Below, piece by piece: positions 37,073-46,432 of a stretch of DNA of 64,000 nt. The position numbers and the translations under genes are program-made. Source of the DNA: Actinobaculum massiliense (GTDB lineage: Bacteria; Actinomycetota; Actinomycetes; Actinomycetales; Actinomycetaceae); assembly GCF_001457435.1 (NCBI RefSeq), contig NZ_LN881717.1:753896-817895 (forward strand), written 5' to 3'. Position 1 is the first letter of the stretch. Each line of letters opens with the position of its first letter. A model generated the notes under the pieces. The model was given only the letters and a program-made list of their open reading frames with translations, was not told the origin of the DNA and did not search any database.

Positions 37073-38842
37073 CTAGCTTCGATACTCCTCAACCAAGCGC
37101 TGGAGCACCTTGGGATCGAGCTTCTCGAGCTTGTTGATCATCACCTGGCGCTCGAGCTCTTCAAGCTCGGAGAGCGAAAGTGCCGAGAGGCGATCGATCA
37201 CGGCAGCGCGCTCTTCGTCCGCCGTCGCGTGCGGAGCCGGGGCCGCGGACGGCGCAACCTTGCCCAGGTCGCGGCTTCCGCCACCCTTCGGAACCGTCAT
37301 CACAATGGAGATAATCGCGATGAGGGTGAGGAAGATATTGAAGAGCATCACCACCATGCCCGCAAAGCGCAGGGACGTATTGTCCTGCACCCCGGACATC
37401 GTGAGCGCGTACGTGACGTCCTCACCGCTACCGCCCTTCAAGGCATTGAAGATGGTGAGCGAAAGCGCGAGGCCAATCGCACCACCCAGCGAGGATGCCA
37501 TCTTGTAGATACCAGATCCGGCACCGGACTTTTCGCTCGGCAGGTTGGAGAGCGCGGCGTCGGTGGACGGCGTGGCGTAGAACGCCAGGCCCAGGCCGAA
37601 CAGGCCGTATCCAATGATCGCCAGGATCTTGTAGGTGCCCAGGTTGAAGAAGGTGGGCGTGAGCAATGCGCCGGCCAGGATCACGATGGCCGAGCCCCAG
37701 AGCATAGGCTTGCGCGGGCCGTACTTTTGCAGGAGCTTCTCGCCAACGCGAATGAAGGCGATGATCATCACGCCGTAGCTGAGCGTGAGGAGCCCGGCAT
37801 CCCAGGCGGAAACGAACTGATCGTGAATGCCGTCCCCGTTCAGATCAACGAAGTTCTGCCGGCACAGGTCTGAACCGCAGTCCTCGATGGTGCGCGGACG
37901 CGCACCAATCAGCACCAGCTGGGAGACGTTGAGCAGGCCAATCGTCGCGTTGATCATGAAGTTCGAGATCGTGGCACCGGTAAAGGTGGTGTTCTTGAAA
38001 AGCGAGAAGTCGATGAACGGATTGTCCTGCGACATCTCCCATTTCACGAACAGACCCATGCCCACAATTGCGATGGCGAAAAGAGCCAAGGTAATCGGAG
38101 ACATCCAGCCACCATTGGGCATCCCGGCTCCGAAGATCAGGGCCACCATCAGGCACAGAAGCGCGATCATGAAGATGATGAGACCAACGACGTCAAACTT
38201 CTTCTTCGTTACCACCGCGGCCTTCGATTCGGGCGTACCCAGAATAAGAACGAAGGCGATCACCGCAATAATGATGGAAATGATGAAGATCCAGCGCCAG
38301 TTGAGCTGCTGGGAAACGAAACCACCAAAGAGCGCGGCGAGGCCCGAACCGCCCCACGAACCAATCGACCACATGGACACCGCGCGCTGGCGCGCCGGTC
38401 CCTCCCAATAGTCCTTGAGGAGCGCCATGGTGGCAGGCATGATGCACGCCGTGGACAGGCCCTGCAGAGCACGGCCTACGAGCATCAGCGGGGTGGCGAG
38501 GCCGCCCGTGGCGAGCACGAGCAAAAGCGAGCCAATTGCCGAGAGCACGATGCCGATGAGCGTCACCTTAACGCGGCCAACTTTGTCCGCCAGGCCGCCC
38601 ATCACCACGATGAACAGACCGGAGAACAGGCCCGCCAGCGGCGCGGCGAGCGAAACCACCGACTCCGAAATATGCTCGGTGCCGATATCGCCAACGATGA
38701 CGGTCACCAGGTTTCCGAGCGTGCCGGCGAAGAGCCAGTATGTCAACACCGCGAGCACGATGCCGAGGAGGAGCTTGTCCCCTCCTACGAATTTCGTCTC
38801 GCCCGCGGCGGCCTGCGCCACGGAATTATTCTTTTTGGCCAT
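37073..38842 (-). CDS. MFS drug exporter, DHA2 (EmrB/QacA) family
   Basis: A 589-residue protein with about 14 membrane segments. Motif A is GGLADKVGRVKVTL (about 80-95). Motif C-like sequence lies in GSWGGSGLAALFGGFVSQQ followed by LNWRWIFIISIIIAV, a DHA2 hallmark. An extracellular loop (about 315-340) has two Cys (CGSDLCRQ). About 70 cytoplasmic residues at the C-terminus end in a helix LSELEELERQVMINKLEKLD resembling a SHOCT-type motif. The start codon directly follows the amidohydrolase stop (TAAATG), so the pair is coupled. Substrate unknown. Confidence 0.9.
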   Translation of the reverse strand: MAKKNNSVAQAAAGETKFVGGDKLLLGIVLAVLTYWLFAGTLGNLVTVIVGDIGTEHISESVVSLAAPLAGLFSGLFIVVMGGLADKVGRVKVTLIGIVLSAIGSLLLVLATGGLATPLMLVGRALQGLSTACIMPATMALLKDYWEGPARQRAVSMWSIGSWGGSGLAALFGGFVSQQLNWRWIFIISIIIAVIAFVLILGTPESKAAVVTKKKFDVVGLIIFMIALLCLMVALIFGAGMPNGGWMSPITLALFAIAIVGMGLFVKWEMSQDNPFIDFSLFKNTTFTGATISNFMINATIGLLNVSQLVLIGARPRTIEDCGSDLCRQNFVDLNGDGIHDQFVSAWDAGLLTLSYGVMIIAFIRVGEKLLQKYGPRKPMLWGSAIVILAGALLTPTFFNLGTYKILAIIGYGLFGLGLAFYATPSTDAALSNLPSEKSGAGSGIYKMASSLGGAIGLALSLTIFNALKGGSGEDVTYALTMSGVQDNTSLRFAGMVVMLFNIFLTLIAIISIVMTVPKGGGSRDLGKVAPSAAPAPHATADEERAAVIDRLSALSLSELEELERQVMINKLEKLDPKVLQRLVEEYRS

Positions 38843-40078
38843 TTAATTGGCTCCTTTTCCAAGATAAGCGAGTGCCGCAGTTGCTGCGGCCTCGGCGCCA
38901 GTCCGCAAGGTGGGCTGCAACGTGGGCCCGAAATGCGGGTTGTGGTTGGGGTAGGTTTGCTGACCAGCTTCGAAACCGCCAAAACCCCAGTAGCAGTACG
39001 GAACACCGAAAGCGTCCGGCACAATCGAGAAGTCTTCAGAGGCGGTTACCGGAGCCAAGTGCTCCACCCGATCCTCTCCGAAGTACTCAATGAAGGCACT
39101 GCGCACAACCTCATGCACTTCCTCATCGTTGTTGGTGAGCGGGAATTCATCGTAGACCTCGATGGACGGCTCCACCTCGGTACCCGATGCTTCACATTCG
39201 GCGATCACAATACGGCGAATAGCCTCAATGAGCTGTTCGCGAATCTCATTGGAGTAGGCGCGCACGTTCAGTAGCAGGGTGGCCGCATTCGGAATAATGT
39301 TCGCCTGCGTCCCCGCCTGAAGCGAACCGACGGTCACCACCGCGAAGTCCGACGGCGCAATTTCGCGAGCCACGATTCCCTGCAGACGCACCACAATCGA
39401 GGACGCGAGCAGAATCGGGTCAATCCCCAAATGCGGCATGGAGCCGTGCGAGCCCTTGCCGGTGACGGTAATGCGAAGCGAAGCGGCAGTGGAGAGCACC
39501 GGCCCCGCCGTCGTCCCCACCTTCCCGGACTCGGGAACGGTGAGAACGTGCTGGGCGAGTGCGACATCCAGCTTTCCAATCTTCTCGTTCACCTTGTCCA
39601 CCAGGCCGTCAGCCACCATCGAGCGCGCGCCCTCGGCGGTTTCCTCCGCCGGCTGGAACAGCGCTACGTAGGTTCCGGACCAGGCGTCTTTATTGTTCGC
39701 GAGCACCCACGCCGCTCCGATCCCCGCTGTCATGTGGAAATCATGCCCGCAGGCGTGCATGACGTGCTGGGTGGCGCCATTCCGATCCTGCTGCGTCTTC
39801 GTGGAGGCGTAGTCCAGACCGGTCGCCTCTTCCACCGGGAGGCCATCAATATCCGCGCGGTAGAGAACCGCCGGGCCCTCTCCGTTCTTAAGAATCCCGA
39901 CGACGCCGCCACCAATGCGCATCGTCTCGAAACCGAAATCGGTCAGGAGCCCATCGAGCCTCTGCGCCGTTTCTTCTTCGAGCATGGAAAGTTCGGGATT
40001 CTGATGGAGCTCCACGTAGAGCTCCTCCAGCTTAGGCTGGATTTCTTCCAGCGACTTCACGGCATCAAAACGCGACAT
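38843..40078 (-). CDS. M20-family amidohydrolase
   Basis: A 411-residue metallo-hydrolase, start ATG 40078 with AGGAGGG four bases upstream. Metal ligands: Cys and His in HACGHDFHMTAG, Glu-Glu in FQPAEETAEGA, and a late His in NHNPHFGP. The dimerisation lid domain starts near GKGSHGSMPHLGIDPILLAS. It resembles N-acyl-amino-acid or indole-acetyl-amide hydrolases (M20D). Coupled with a drug-type exporter, suggesting that a hydrolysed or released product is exported; this is inference. Confidence 0.9.
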   Translation of the reverse strand: MSRFDAVKSLEEIQPKLEELYVELHQNPELSMLEEETAQRLDGLLTDFGFETMRIGGGVVGILKNGEGPAVLYRADIDGLPVEEATGLDYASTKTQQDRNGATQHVMHACGHDFHMTAGIGAAWVLANNKDAWSGTYVALFQPAEETAEGARSMVADGLVDKVNEKIGKLDVALAQHVLTVPESGKVGTTAGPVLSTAASLRITVTGKGSHGSMPHLGIDPILLASSIVVRLQGIVAREIAPSDFAVVTVGSLQAGTQANIIPNAATLLLNVRAYSNEIREQLIEAIRRIVIAECEASGTEVEPSIEVYDEFPLTNNDEEVHEVVRSAFIEYFGEDRVEHLAPVTASEDFSIVPDAFGVPYCYWGFGGFEAGQQTYPNHNPHFGPTLQPTLRTGAEAAATAALAYLGKGAN

Positions 40079-40499
40079 ACGCCCTCCTAAAACACGAAAC
40101 GTGGTTTGCCTTTGTGGCACGCATTACAACCATACTCGCACTCATTGAACTTCGAAAATGTCCCTGCGGCATGGGCAGAACGTCCGATACTTACGCTTTT
40201 TATCAGCGACGACGCCGCCTCAACCGCGACGGATAACCTTAACAATCGAAGCCTGGCCGCGCAATAGATCCTCGCAGTCTCGGCGTCTACATTATGGTCG
40301 CCCCCAACGGAGCTTACGCGCCGGCATTATTCTGGCGCCACGATTTATGTTTTCTACGCTTTGCCGCGCGAAAGGCGGCCAAGCGTAGAGACATTGGGAA
40401 CTTAATCCCAGGCTTTATTCCATTTCGGCCTCGCGAATGAAAAGATATAGAACACCTAGATCAAACTGTTCAAATCGCCGAGGATAGGGAGGTAACACT
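40079..40499. other. divergent intergenic region, amidohydrolase / bioY
   Basis: About 420 bases with promoters implied in both directions. No gene supported. No known riboswitch seen. An inverted repeat near the bioY end is listed separately. Confidence 0.5.
40450..40471. promoter_or_regulatory. candidate operator upstream of bioY
   Basis: GAACA-N12-TGTTC inverted repeat, 28 bases before the bioY start and just before its GGGAGG ribosome site. Biotin genes of actinobacteria are controlled by BioQ or BirA-type repressors with GAAC/GTTC half-sites, but the spacing here differs from the published BioQ box, so this is only a candidate. Confidence 0.35.
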
Positions 40500-41102
40500 A
40501 TGTCCACGCTCGCGATTCGACCCGTCCTTATCGATAAGGCAATTCGCACCTCCAACGTGATTAATATTGCGCTGGTAGTAGCCGGTGCGCTTGTTGTTGG
40601 GCTTCTGGCCCAGGTTTCCATTCCGCTCTGGCCGGTGCCAATTACCGGGCAAACCCTCGGTGTGCTACTCGTGGGAGCCACGCTCGGCTCGCGGCGCGGC
40701 GCGGCCTCGATGGTTACCTACGCGGCGCTCGGCCTGGCAGGAGTGCCCTGGTTCGCCGACTTCACCGGAGGGATCACCACTCTGGCCAAGCCATCCTTCG
40801 GTTACATTATCGGCTTCCCCATTGCGGCTTGGATCATTGGCCGGCTGGCTGAGCTCGGCTGGGATCGGCGTTCATTGCGCGCCCTAGCCGCCTTCGGAAT
40901 TGCCTCGCTCATCCCCTTCTTGACCGGCATGCCCTATATGTGGGCAATCCTCAAGACTTCGGGCGTCACGCTCACCTTTGCGCAGACTCTGAACGCCGGC
41001 TTCACGCCCTTCATTATCGGAGGGATTATCAAGTGGCTACTCGCGGCCTGCTTGATCCCGTCGCTATGGAAGCTCGTTCGCGACGTCGAGGCCCGCGCGT
41101 AG
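40500..41102 (+). CDS. bioY: biotin transporter S component BioY
   Basis: A 200-residue membrane protein with six helices. The BioY signature is clear: VSIPLWPVPITGQTLGVLLV, GSRRGAASMVTYAALGLAGV and a GYIIGFPIAAWIIG block. Biotin binding involves the conserved Asp/Lys late in the protein (GGIIKWLLAACLIPSLWK). No bioM/bioN ATPase or T component is adjacent, so it works alone or with a shared ECF module elsewhere. GGGAGG lies eight bases before the ATG. Confidence 0.95.
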   Translation: MSTLAIRPVLIDKAIRTSNVINIALVVAGALVVGLLAQVSIPLWPVPITGQTLGVLLVGATLGSRRGAASMVTYAALGLAGVPWFADFTGGITTLAKPSFGYIIGFPIAAWIIGRLAELGWDRRSLRALAAFGIASLIPFLTGMPYMWAILKTSGVTLTFAQTLNAGFTPFIIGGIIKWLLAACLIPSLWKLVRDVEARA

Positions 41103-41185
41103 CCCTCGTTGCCCCGCGCTCCTGCCACGCGCGGCGTTTCCTAGAAAACCCGCGATAAGCGGCGTAGGCATAAATACATAAACCA

Positions 41186-41225
41186 GTGGGGACGAGAGCT
41201 CGAAGCTCTCGTCCCCACAGTTTTT
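41186..41225 (+). terminator. rho-independent terminator of bioY
   Basis: GTGGGGACGAGAGCTCG pairs with CGAGCTCTCGTCCCCAC-like arm (GAAGCTCTCGTCCCCAC) and is followed by AGTTTTT. Confidence 0.92.
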
Positions 41226-41364
41226 ACCTAACCTCTGCCCGGCACTACTTAGCGTGCACGGACCCGCCACTTTCTTGCCGCCGACGCATTTGCCCAGCTA
41301 GATGCCGAAATTCGACTCGGCGGCGATAGGCCCTAGAAAATGCATTTTTTAACAGTCACGCCCG

Positions 41365-42685
41365 ATGCGCATGACCGATAGCCTGGCTTCAAAGTCCGCG
41401 TTATTTATGAACGATGCTGTTCATGGATTGGATCCCCGCAACGGAAACACCGCCTCCACTCACCCAACCCGCGCAATCCAGCCCGTACCAGGGCCCGCCA
41501 ACCGCGCGACCCACTCAACCGGCGCCAGGCGAGAGGCCCACGCAGCCCGCGCACCGCGGGGCGCCGCCGGGCCACTAACTGCTATTGGCGATTCGTATTC
41601 TTCGGGCGAAGGTGCCGGGCCGTATATGGGCGACGGCGACTATCTGCCCTGCCATCGCTCGCTGAAAACCTACGGGGCGGTGCCGGGCGGAAGCGACACA
41701 AATATCTATGCCTGCTCGGGCGCGATCATGTATGACACGTGGCTCTCCGGGCATAAAACCGGCCAGCCGCATCCCGCGCAAACCGACCAAATGAAAATCC
41801 ATGGTGAGGCACCGGGCGTGGGTCTGCTCACCATTGGCGGGAATGATATTGGTTTTGCGAACGTGGTGACGAAATGCCTAATGGGGCGCTGCGACGAACC
41901 GACCGATCAAAAGTGCATCCTCGAGGACGCACGCGCCCAGCAGGCGATGACGGCGGTTTCCTACCGGCACATCCTCGATGCCATGAACACACCGGAGTTC
42001 ATTCATGCCCGCGTGGGTCAGTTGGCGCCGCTCGTGGTTTCCCCCTATCCCAAACTTTTGCCTACCCAGCCCAATGGGTAGCGCGCGGAAAGTTTCTTTA
42101 GTGATGGACACAATCGCGGGCATGCGGCAGTGAGCTGGATGTTCGGGGTGTTCGGCGGGAAGCTCCCGGACGCTCCTTTCGGCTTTTCGCCTTCTCAGGT
42201 GCGCTTTGGAAACCAACTCATTGAGGCGCTCAACCAATCAGCGAGCGCTGCGGTCGATGACTTGGCCGGTAGGGCTACCCGATTGCTATGGCACCCTCCG
42301 TGGGCGATTTTCCGCAGCCGCCCCACACGATTTGCGACGAGGATTCCTGGTTCGCGAAGGTGAGCCTGGAGGAAGGCGCGCGCCGGGAGATTTCCGATGG
42401 AACGGCCGGACTTTTCGGGGCCGAGAACGCGCGGACCATGCAGGAGTTGGCGCATCCCAACGAGGCCGGGTATCGGGCCTGGGCCGAGGAGCTTGCCGCC
42501 TGGTCGCAAAGCGAGTGGCACGCTGATTGGATGCTGATCTGCAGTGCCTTGAGCACAGATCCGAAGCCCTGATCCGCTACGGCGTGAACTCCGGCGTCGT
42601 GATTACCCTCGCCGTGTCTTAAGCCTGCCTCGCGGCGGGCGGCTGGGCGCTGCGGAAACTGCGCCGTCCGCACACCGAACGCTAA
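41365..42685 (+). pseudogene. decayed membrane-anchored SGNH hydrolase
   Basis: Block I of the SGNH fold (GDSYSSGEGAG, catalytic Ser) and block III (GGNDIGF) lie in one frame up to a TAG at 42079-42081. The same frame continues beyond with protein-like sequence (FSPSQVRFGNQLIEALNQSA). The frame then shifts near 42280 to reach block V (ELAHPNEAGYRAWAEELAAW, catalytic His), and shifts again near 42560 to a C-terminal membrane helix (YGVNSGVVITLAVS) broken by a TAA at 42620-42622, ending KLRRPHTER. Thus two stops and two frameshifts. Related intact proteins are exported lipases/esterases. No signal peptide survives at the proposed start, so the 5' end may also be lost. Confidence 0.82.
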
Positions 42686-42743
42686 CCGGAGCGCCTAACG
42701 CGAACCAGCACCAAAGCAACCAGCAACCGGAGCGCCTAAATCT

Positions 42744-43763
42744 CTAGCGAGCCGGCGGAATCTCGCCGCTACCGCGAATCTCGAAACCGGTGGGAACCGT
42801 GATGGTGCGCGGCTCGCCGGTGATTTCCCCGTTGATGCGCCCAAAGAGGCGCTCGGCGGCGATTTGACCAATGCGATGAGGGTCCTGGGTGATCGCCGTC
42901 AGGCCCACCTTGAAAAGCTCGGCGTAGGGAAGATCGTCAAAGGAAATGACGGCCACGCGCTCATCGAGTTGAAGATCGCGAAGCGCCCGCAAAACTCCCG
43001 CGGTGAGCGTGTTTTGCGCGGCGAAAATCGCCGTCGGCGGCGTGGGACCGGTGAGCATCTCGTGAGCGGCCATGCGAGCTGCCTCTTCGCCGGCGAGGTT
43101 GGGGCGCCACAGCTCCGCCAGCGTCTCGATTCCCGCCTCCTTCATGGCCTGCTCAAAACCGGAGCGGCGGGCGCGAGCGGTCTGAATTTGCTCGCGATCC
43201 CCGAAGAACGCAATTTTCGTGTGCCCCTGACTGAGCAGGTGGCGGGTAGCTCGAAGTGCGCCGACCCGGTTGTCCGAAACCACGGCGTCGCCTACCGGGG
43301 TTCCGGGTTCGCGGTCGACGGCGACGACGGGGCGCTTCCCAAGTATTTGGGCCAGCCAGCTTTGGTCATCGGTGACCGGTGAAAAAACTAGGCCGTCAAT
43401 TTGGTGCTGGGCGAGCACGGCTACCCCGGCGCGGGCCGTTTCCGGATCGTCATTCGAGGAAAGCGCGAGGACGCTCGCGGAGTTTTGCCGCGCCACCTCT
43501 TCCAGGGCAGCGTGAATGGCGGAGTCAAAGGGATTTGCCACGGAAGAGATAAGCAACCCCACGGTGTGCGAGCGGCGGTCGGTGCGGCGCAGAGCCTGGG
43601 CTTGAAGATCTGTTCGATATCCGAGGGCTTCAATTGCGTCGTCCACGCTTTGGCGCGTTTCGAGGGAAACCCCGGCTTCCCCATTGACCACTCGAGACAC
43701 CGTCTTCAGACTCACTCCCGCGTGGGAAGCCACGTCCTTCATTGTCACTCTTGACCTCACCAT
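42744..43763 (-). CDS. LacI-family transcriptional regulator
   Basis: A 339-residue repressor. The LacI helix-turn-helix is MKDVASHAGVSLKTVSRVVN (about 8-27), followed by the hinge helix QAQALRRTDRRS. The periplasmic-binding-protein-like sensor domain runs from about 65 (HTVGLLISSVANPFDSAIHA). It is divergent from the sugar porter and kinase genes with palindromic operators between them, so it probably represses them and itself. The ligand is likely the sugar or its phosphate. Confidence 0.93.
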   Translation of the reverse strand: MVRSRVTMKDVASHAGVSLKTVSRVVNGEAGVSLETRQSVDDAIEALGYRTDLQAQALRRTDRRSHTVGLLISSVANPFDSAIHAALEEVARQNSASVLALSSNDDPETARAGVAVLAQHQIDGLVFSPVTDDQSWLAQILGKRPVVAVDREPGTPVGDAVVSDNRVGALRATRHLLSQGHTKIAFFGDREQIQTARARRSGFEQAMKEAGIETLAELWRPNLAGEEAARMAAHEMLTGPTPPTAIFAAQNTLTAGVLRALRDLQLDERVAVISFDDLPYAELFKVGLTAITQDPHRIGQIAAERLFGRINGEITGEPRTITVPTGFEIRGSGEIPPAR

Positions 43764-43773
43764 GTCTCCATTG

Positions 43774-43787
43774 TGTCAGAGTTGTCT
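43774..43787. promoter_or_regulatory. imperfect LacI-type operator near the regulator start
   Basis: TGTCAGAGTTGTCT resembles the perfect operator at 43847 (reverse complement AGACAACTCTGACA shares GACAAC). It lies 11 bases upstream of the lacI-family start, consistent with autoregulation. Confidence 0.5.
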
Positions 43788-43846
43788 GCCAGATCGCGAA
43801 AATCAGGACTTGCAAAAGCAAAATTTGTCCTTTATCGTCTTAAACA

Positions 43847-43860
43847 TGACAACGTTGTCA
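43847..43860. promoter_or_regulatory. perfect 14-bp LacI-family operator
   Basis: TGACAACGTTGTCA is a perfect palindrome with the central CG typical of LacI-family sites. It lies about 85 bases upstream of the sugar porter start, beside TTGTCC and TAAACAT elements that could be its promoter. Confidence 0.75.
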
Positions 43861-43945
43861 GCCGACAAGACCAGGTTCACCGAGGCGGTAAGCGGACAAC
43901 CGCTCATTGGCCCTGGCTCGGCACTTAGCTGGAAGGCAGCTCACA

Positions 43946-45349
43946 ATGGCAAGTGAAGCAGTAGAACAACAGAAATCCGGCCCGAGCGGGCTCGTACTTC
44001 GTAGCGCAATCGTGGCGGCGCTAGGTGGTTTGATCTTCGGTTTCGATACCGCAGTGATCTCTGGTACCACGAAATCCCTTGAACAAGTCTTCGGCCTGGA
44101 CAGTTTCGGGCTGGGCTTCGCTGTTTCAAGCGCAACTATCGGAACAATTATTGGCGCTATCTTTGCCGGCTCCCTGGCTGATCGCTTCGGTCGCAAGAAA
44201 ATGCTGTTCGCCATGGGCGGGCTCTTCCTCGTTGGCGCCCTCGGCACCGCGCTTTCACCGGCGTCCGCTTACTGGCTCTTCATTACCTGCCGCATTTTGG
44301 GCGGTATTGGTGTTGGATTCTCCAGCGTTTGCGCACCTATTTACACCGCGGAAATCTCCCCCGCCGCCCATCGCGGGCGCCTGGTGGGCCTGGTGCAGTT
44401 CAATATCGTGCTCGGAATTCTCGTGGCGTACGCATCCAACGCAATTATTCGCGCCGTCGTGGATGGCCCCGACGCCTGGCGCTGGATGCTCGGAGTAATG
44501 GCAATTCCCGCCCTCATCTTCATTTCTCTCCTCTTCAGCGTTCCGGAAACTCCGCGCTGGCTAATGAGCCAAGGCCGCGAAGCCGAGGCACGCGAGGTCA
44601 GCCAGCGGCTGTGCCGCACCGAAGAAGAATCCGAGAATCAGATTGCCGAGATTCGAGCGCAGTTGCAGGCGGACGCCAAGGCGAGCGCCAAGCGCGTTCC
44701 CTTCTTTACGAAGCGCTACCGCAAGGTCATCCTCATGGCCTTCTGCATTGCAATGTTTAACCAGCTCTCGGGCATTAATGCGATTCTCTACTACGCCCCG
44801 ATGGTGATGCAGGAAGCCGGTGCCGGTGAAAGCGCCTCCTATCTCATGTCCATCGCCGTCGGCTTCATGAACCTCATCGCCACCATGCTGGCCCTCACGG
44901 TGATCGACAAGTTGGGCCGCCGCACGCTCATGCTGGTGGGCTCGATTGGCTACCTGGTGAGCCTCGGGTTCCTCACCTTCGTCATGTTCAAGTTCGAAGG
45001 CAACTTCACTTCCACCTCCTCCTGGATGGTGCTCGTTGGCCTCCTCGCCTTCATCGCCGCCCACGCTTTTGGCCAGGGCTCGGTTATCTGGGTCTTCATC
45101 TCGGAAATCTTCCCCAACCGGGTGCGCGGGCGCGGTCAGTCCTTCGGTTCGACGACCCATTGGGCTTTCGCCGCTCTTACGTCCTTCGCTTTCCCGTCGA
45201 TGCTTTCGATGTTCGGCGGTGGGGTAAGCTTCCTCTTCTTCTTCCTGTGCATGTGCGGCCAGCTATTCTGGGTTTTGAAGATCATGCCCGAAACGAAGGG
45301 GATTCCGCTCGAGGAAATGGCCTCCACCCTGGGGCTCGAGGAAAAGTAG
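43946..45349 (+). CDS. sugar porter family MFS transporter
   Basis: A 467-residue sugar:proton symporter with 12 helices. GGAAGG lies nine bases before ATG 43946. Family signatures: GGLIFGFDTAVISGTTKSLE (helix 1), DRFGRKKML, the PETPRWLMSQGR motif after helix 6, QLSGINAILYYAP in helix 7, and PETKGIPLEEM at the end. The QLSGINA form with the downstream PfkB kinase suggests a hexose such as fructose or glucose. Followed after 27 bases by the kinase; both under the LacI regulator. Confidence 0.93.
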   Translation: MASEAVEQQKSGPSGLVLRSAIVAALGGLIFGFDTAVISGTTKSLEQVFGLDSFGLGFAVSSATIGTIIGAIFAGSLADRFGRKKMLFAMGGLFLVGALGTALSPASAYWLFITCRILGGIGVGFSSVCAPIYTAEISPAAHRGRLVGLVQFNIVLGILVAYASNAIIRAVVDGPDAWRWMLGVMAIPALIFISLLFSVPETPRWLMSQGREAEAREVSQRLCRTEEESENQIAEIRAQLQADAKASAKRVPFFTKRYRKVILMAFCIAMFNQLSGINAILYYAPMVMQEAGAGESASYLMSIAVGFMNLIATMLALTVIDKLGRRTLMLVGSIGYLVSLGFLTFVMFKFEGNFTSTSSWMVLVGLLAFIAAHAFGQGSVIWVFISEIFPNRVRGRGQSFGSTTHWAFAALTSFAFPSMLSMFGGGVSFLFFFLCMCGQLFWVLKIMPETKGIPLEEMASTLGLEEK

Positions 45350-45376
45350 ACACGGATAGGTCTAGGAGGAACTGAT

Positions 45377-46351
45377 ATGGATACCACTTCTGCAGCAGAA
45401 AATGCCCGCCCCGTTCTTTGCCTGGGCGAAGCACTTATTGACGTCATCTCCCGCGCCGGCGCTCCCACCGAGGAGCACGTTGGCGGTAGCCCGCTCAACG
45501 TGGCCTGCGGGATTGCTCAACTCGAGCATCCGACTTTGATTGGCTCGTGGTGGGGGCGCGACGCTCACGGGAAAATGATTGAGGAGCACCTCGGCGCGGC
45601 CGGCGTGGGGATCGTTTCGGGGTCCGACGGCGCAGCGCGCACGCCGGTTGCGGATGCCCAGATCGACGAAGATGGCCAAGCCAGCTACACCTTCGATCTG
45701 GACTGGCAAGTTCCCCACCTCCCGGAGGCAACGGAGATCTCCCACCTGCACACGGGCAGTTTCTCTGCCACCCTCGCCCCCGGCGGCAAAGATGTGCTGG
45801 CCGCAGTGAAGAATATGGCGCTCGCCGGCACGGTCTCCTATGACCCGAACGCCCGCCCATCCATTATGGGAAGCCGCGAGGACGTTGTGCCGCAGATCGA
45901 AGAAATCATCGGCCTTTCCGACCTCGTTAAGGCTTCCGATGAGGACATCGCCTGGTTCTACGGGCCCGATGTTCCCACCGAAAAGGTTCTACGCCACTGG
46001 CTCTCCCTCGGTGCCGGAATGGTTGTTGCCACTCGCGGCCCGTGGGGTGCCTACGCCAAGGTGGCGGGCGACCGCGACATGCTCGTTATCGATCCGCTTA
46101 ATGTGGAGGTCGGTGACACGGTGGGAGCTGGCGATTCGTTCATGGCCGGCCTCATTTCCGGCCTGCTCGACGCCGGACTGCTGGGCAGCGTGGAAGCCAA
46201 GCATCGCTTGCGTAGCGCCAAGCTCGCGCAAGTGCGCGACGCCCTCCACCGGGCCACCATCACCTCCGGGCTGACGGTAAGCCACGCCGGAGCCTATTCG
46301 CCCAATCGCTCCGAAGTCGCCCGCGTGCGGATGGCCGATCCGGCACTCTAG
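45377..46351 (+). CDS. PfkB-family carbohydrate kinase (fructokinase-like)
   Basis: A 324-residue cytosolic sugar kinase with AGGAGG eight bases before the ATG. The N-terminal GEALIDVIS and GGSPLNVACG blocks bind sugar. The C-terminal signature VGAGDSFMAGLISGLL carries the catalytic Asp in GAGDS. Related to fructokinases. It would phosphorylate the sugar brought in by the upstream porter. A strong terminator follows. Confidence 0.92.
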   Translation: MDTTSAAENARPVLCLGEALIDVISRAGAPTEEHVGGSPLNVACGIAQLEHPTLIGSWWGRDAHGKMIEEHLGAAGVGIVSGSDGAARTPVADAQIDEDGQASYTFDLDWQVPHLPEATEISHLHTGSFSATLAPGGKDVLAAVKNMALAGTVSYDPNARPSIMGSREDVVPQIEEIIGLSDLVKASDEDIAWFYGPDVPTEKVLRHWLSLGAGMVVATRGPWGAYAKVAGDRDMLVIDPLNVEVGDTVGAGDSFMAGLISGLLDAGLLGSVEAKHRLRSAKLAQVRDALHRATITSGLTVSHAGAYSPNRSEVARVRMADPAL

Positions 46352-46370
46352 GGCACTCAGATAGCGGAGG

Positions 46371-46410
46371 CCCCTCGGGAATCGATAGTCAGATTCCCGA
46401 GGGGCTTTTT
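46371..46410 (+). terminator. rho-independent terminator of the sugar operon
   Basis: CCCCTCGGGAATC pairs with GATTCCCGAGGGG around GATAGTCA, followed by CTTTTT. Confidence 0.93.
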
Positions 46411-46432
46411 GCGTCGCTACATAGCGTGCGCC

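Noticed and set aside
40079-40499. Possible riboswitch before bioY
   Set aside because: No known biotin riboswitch class exists and no conserved structure is visible; a protein operator is more likely.
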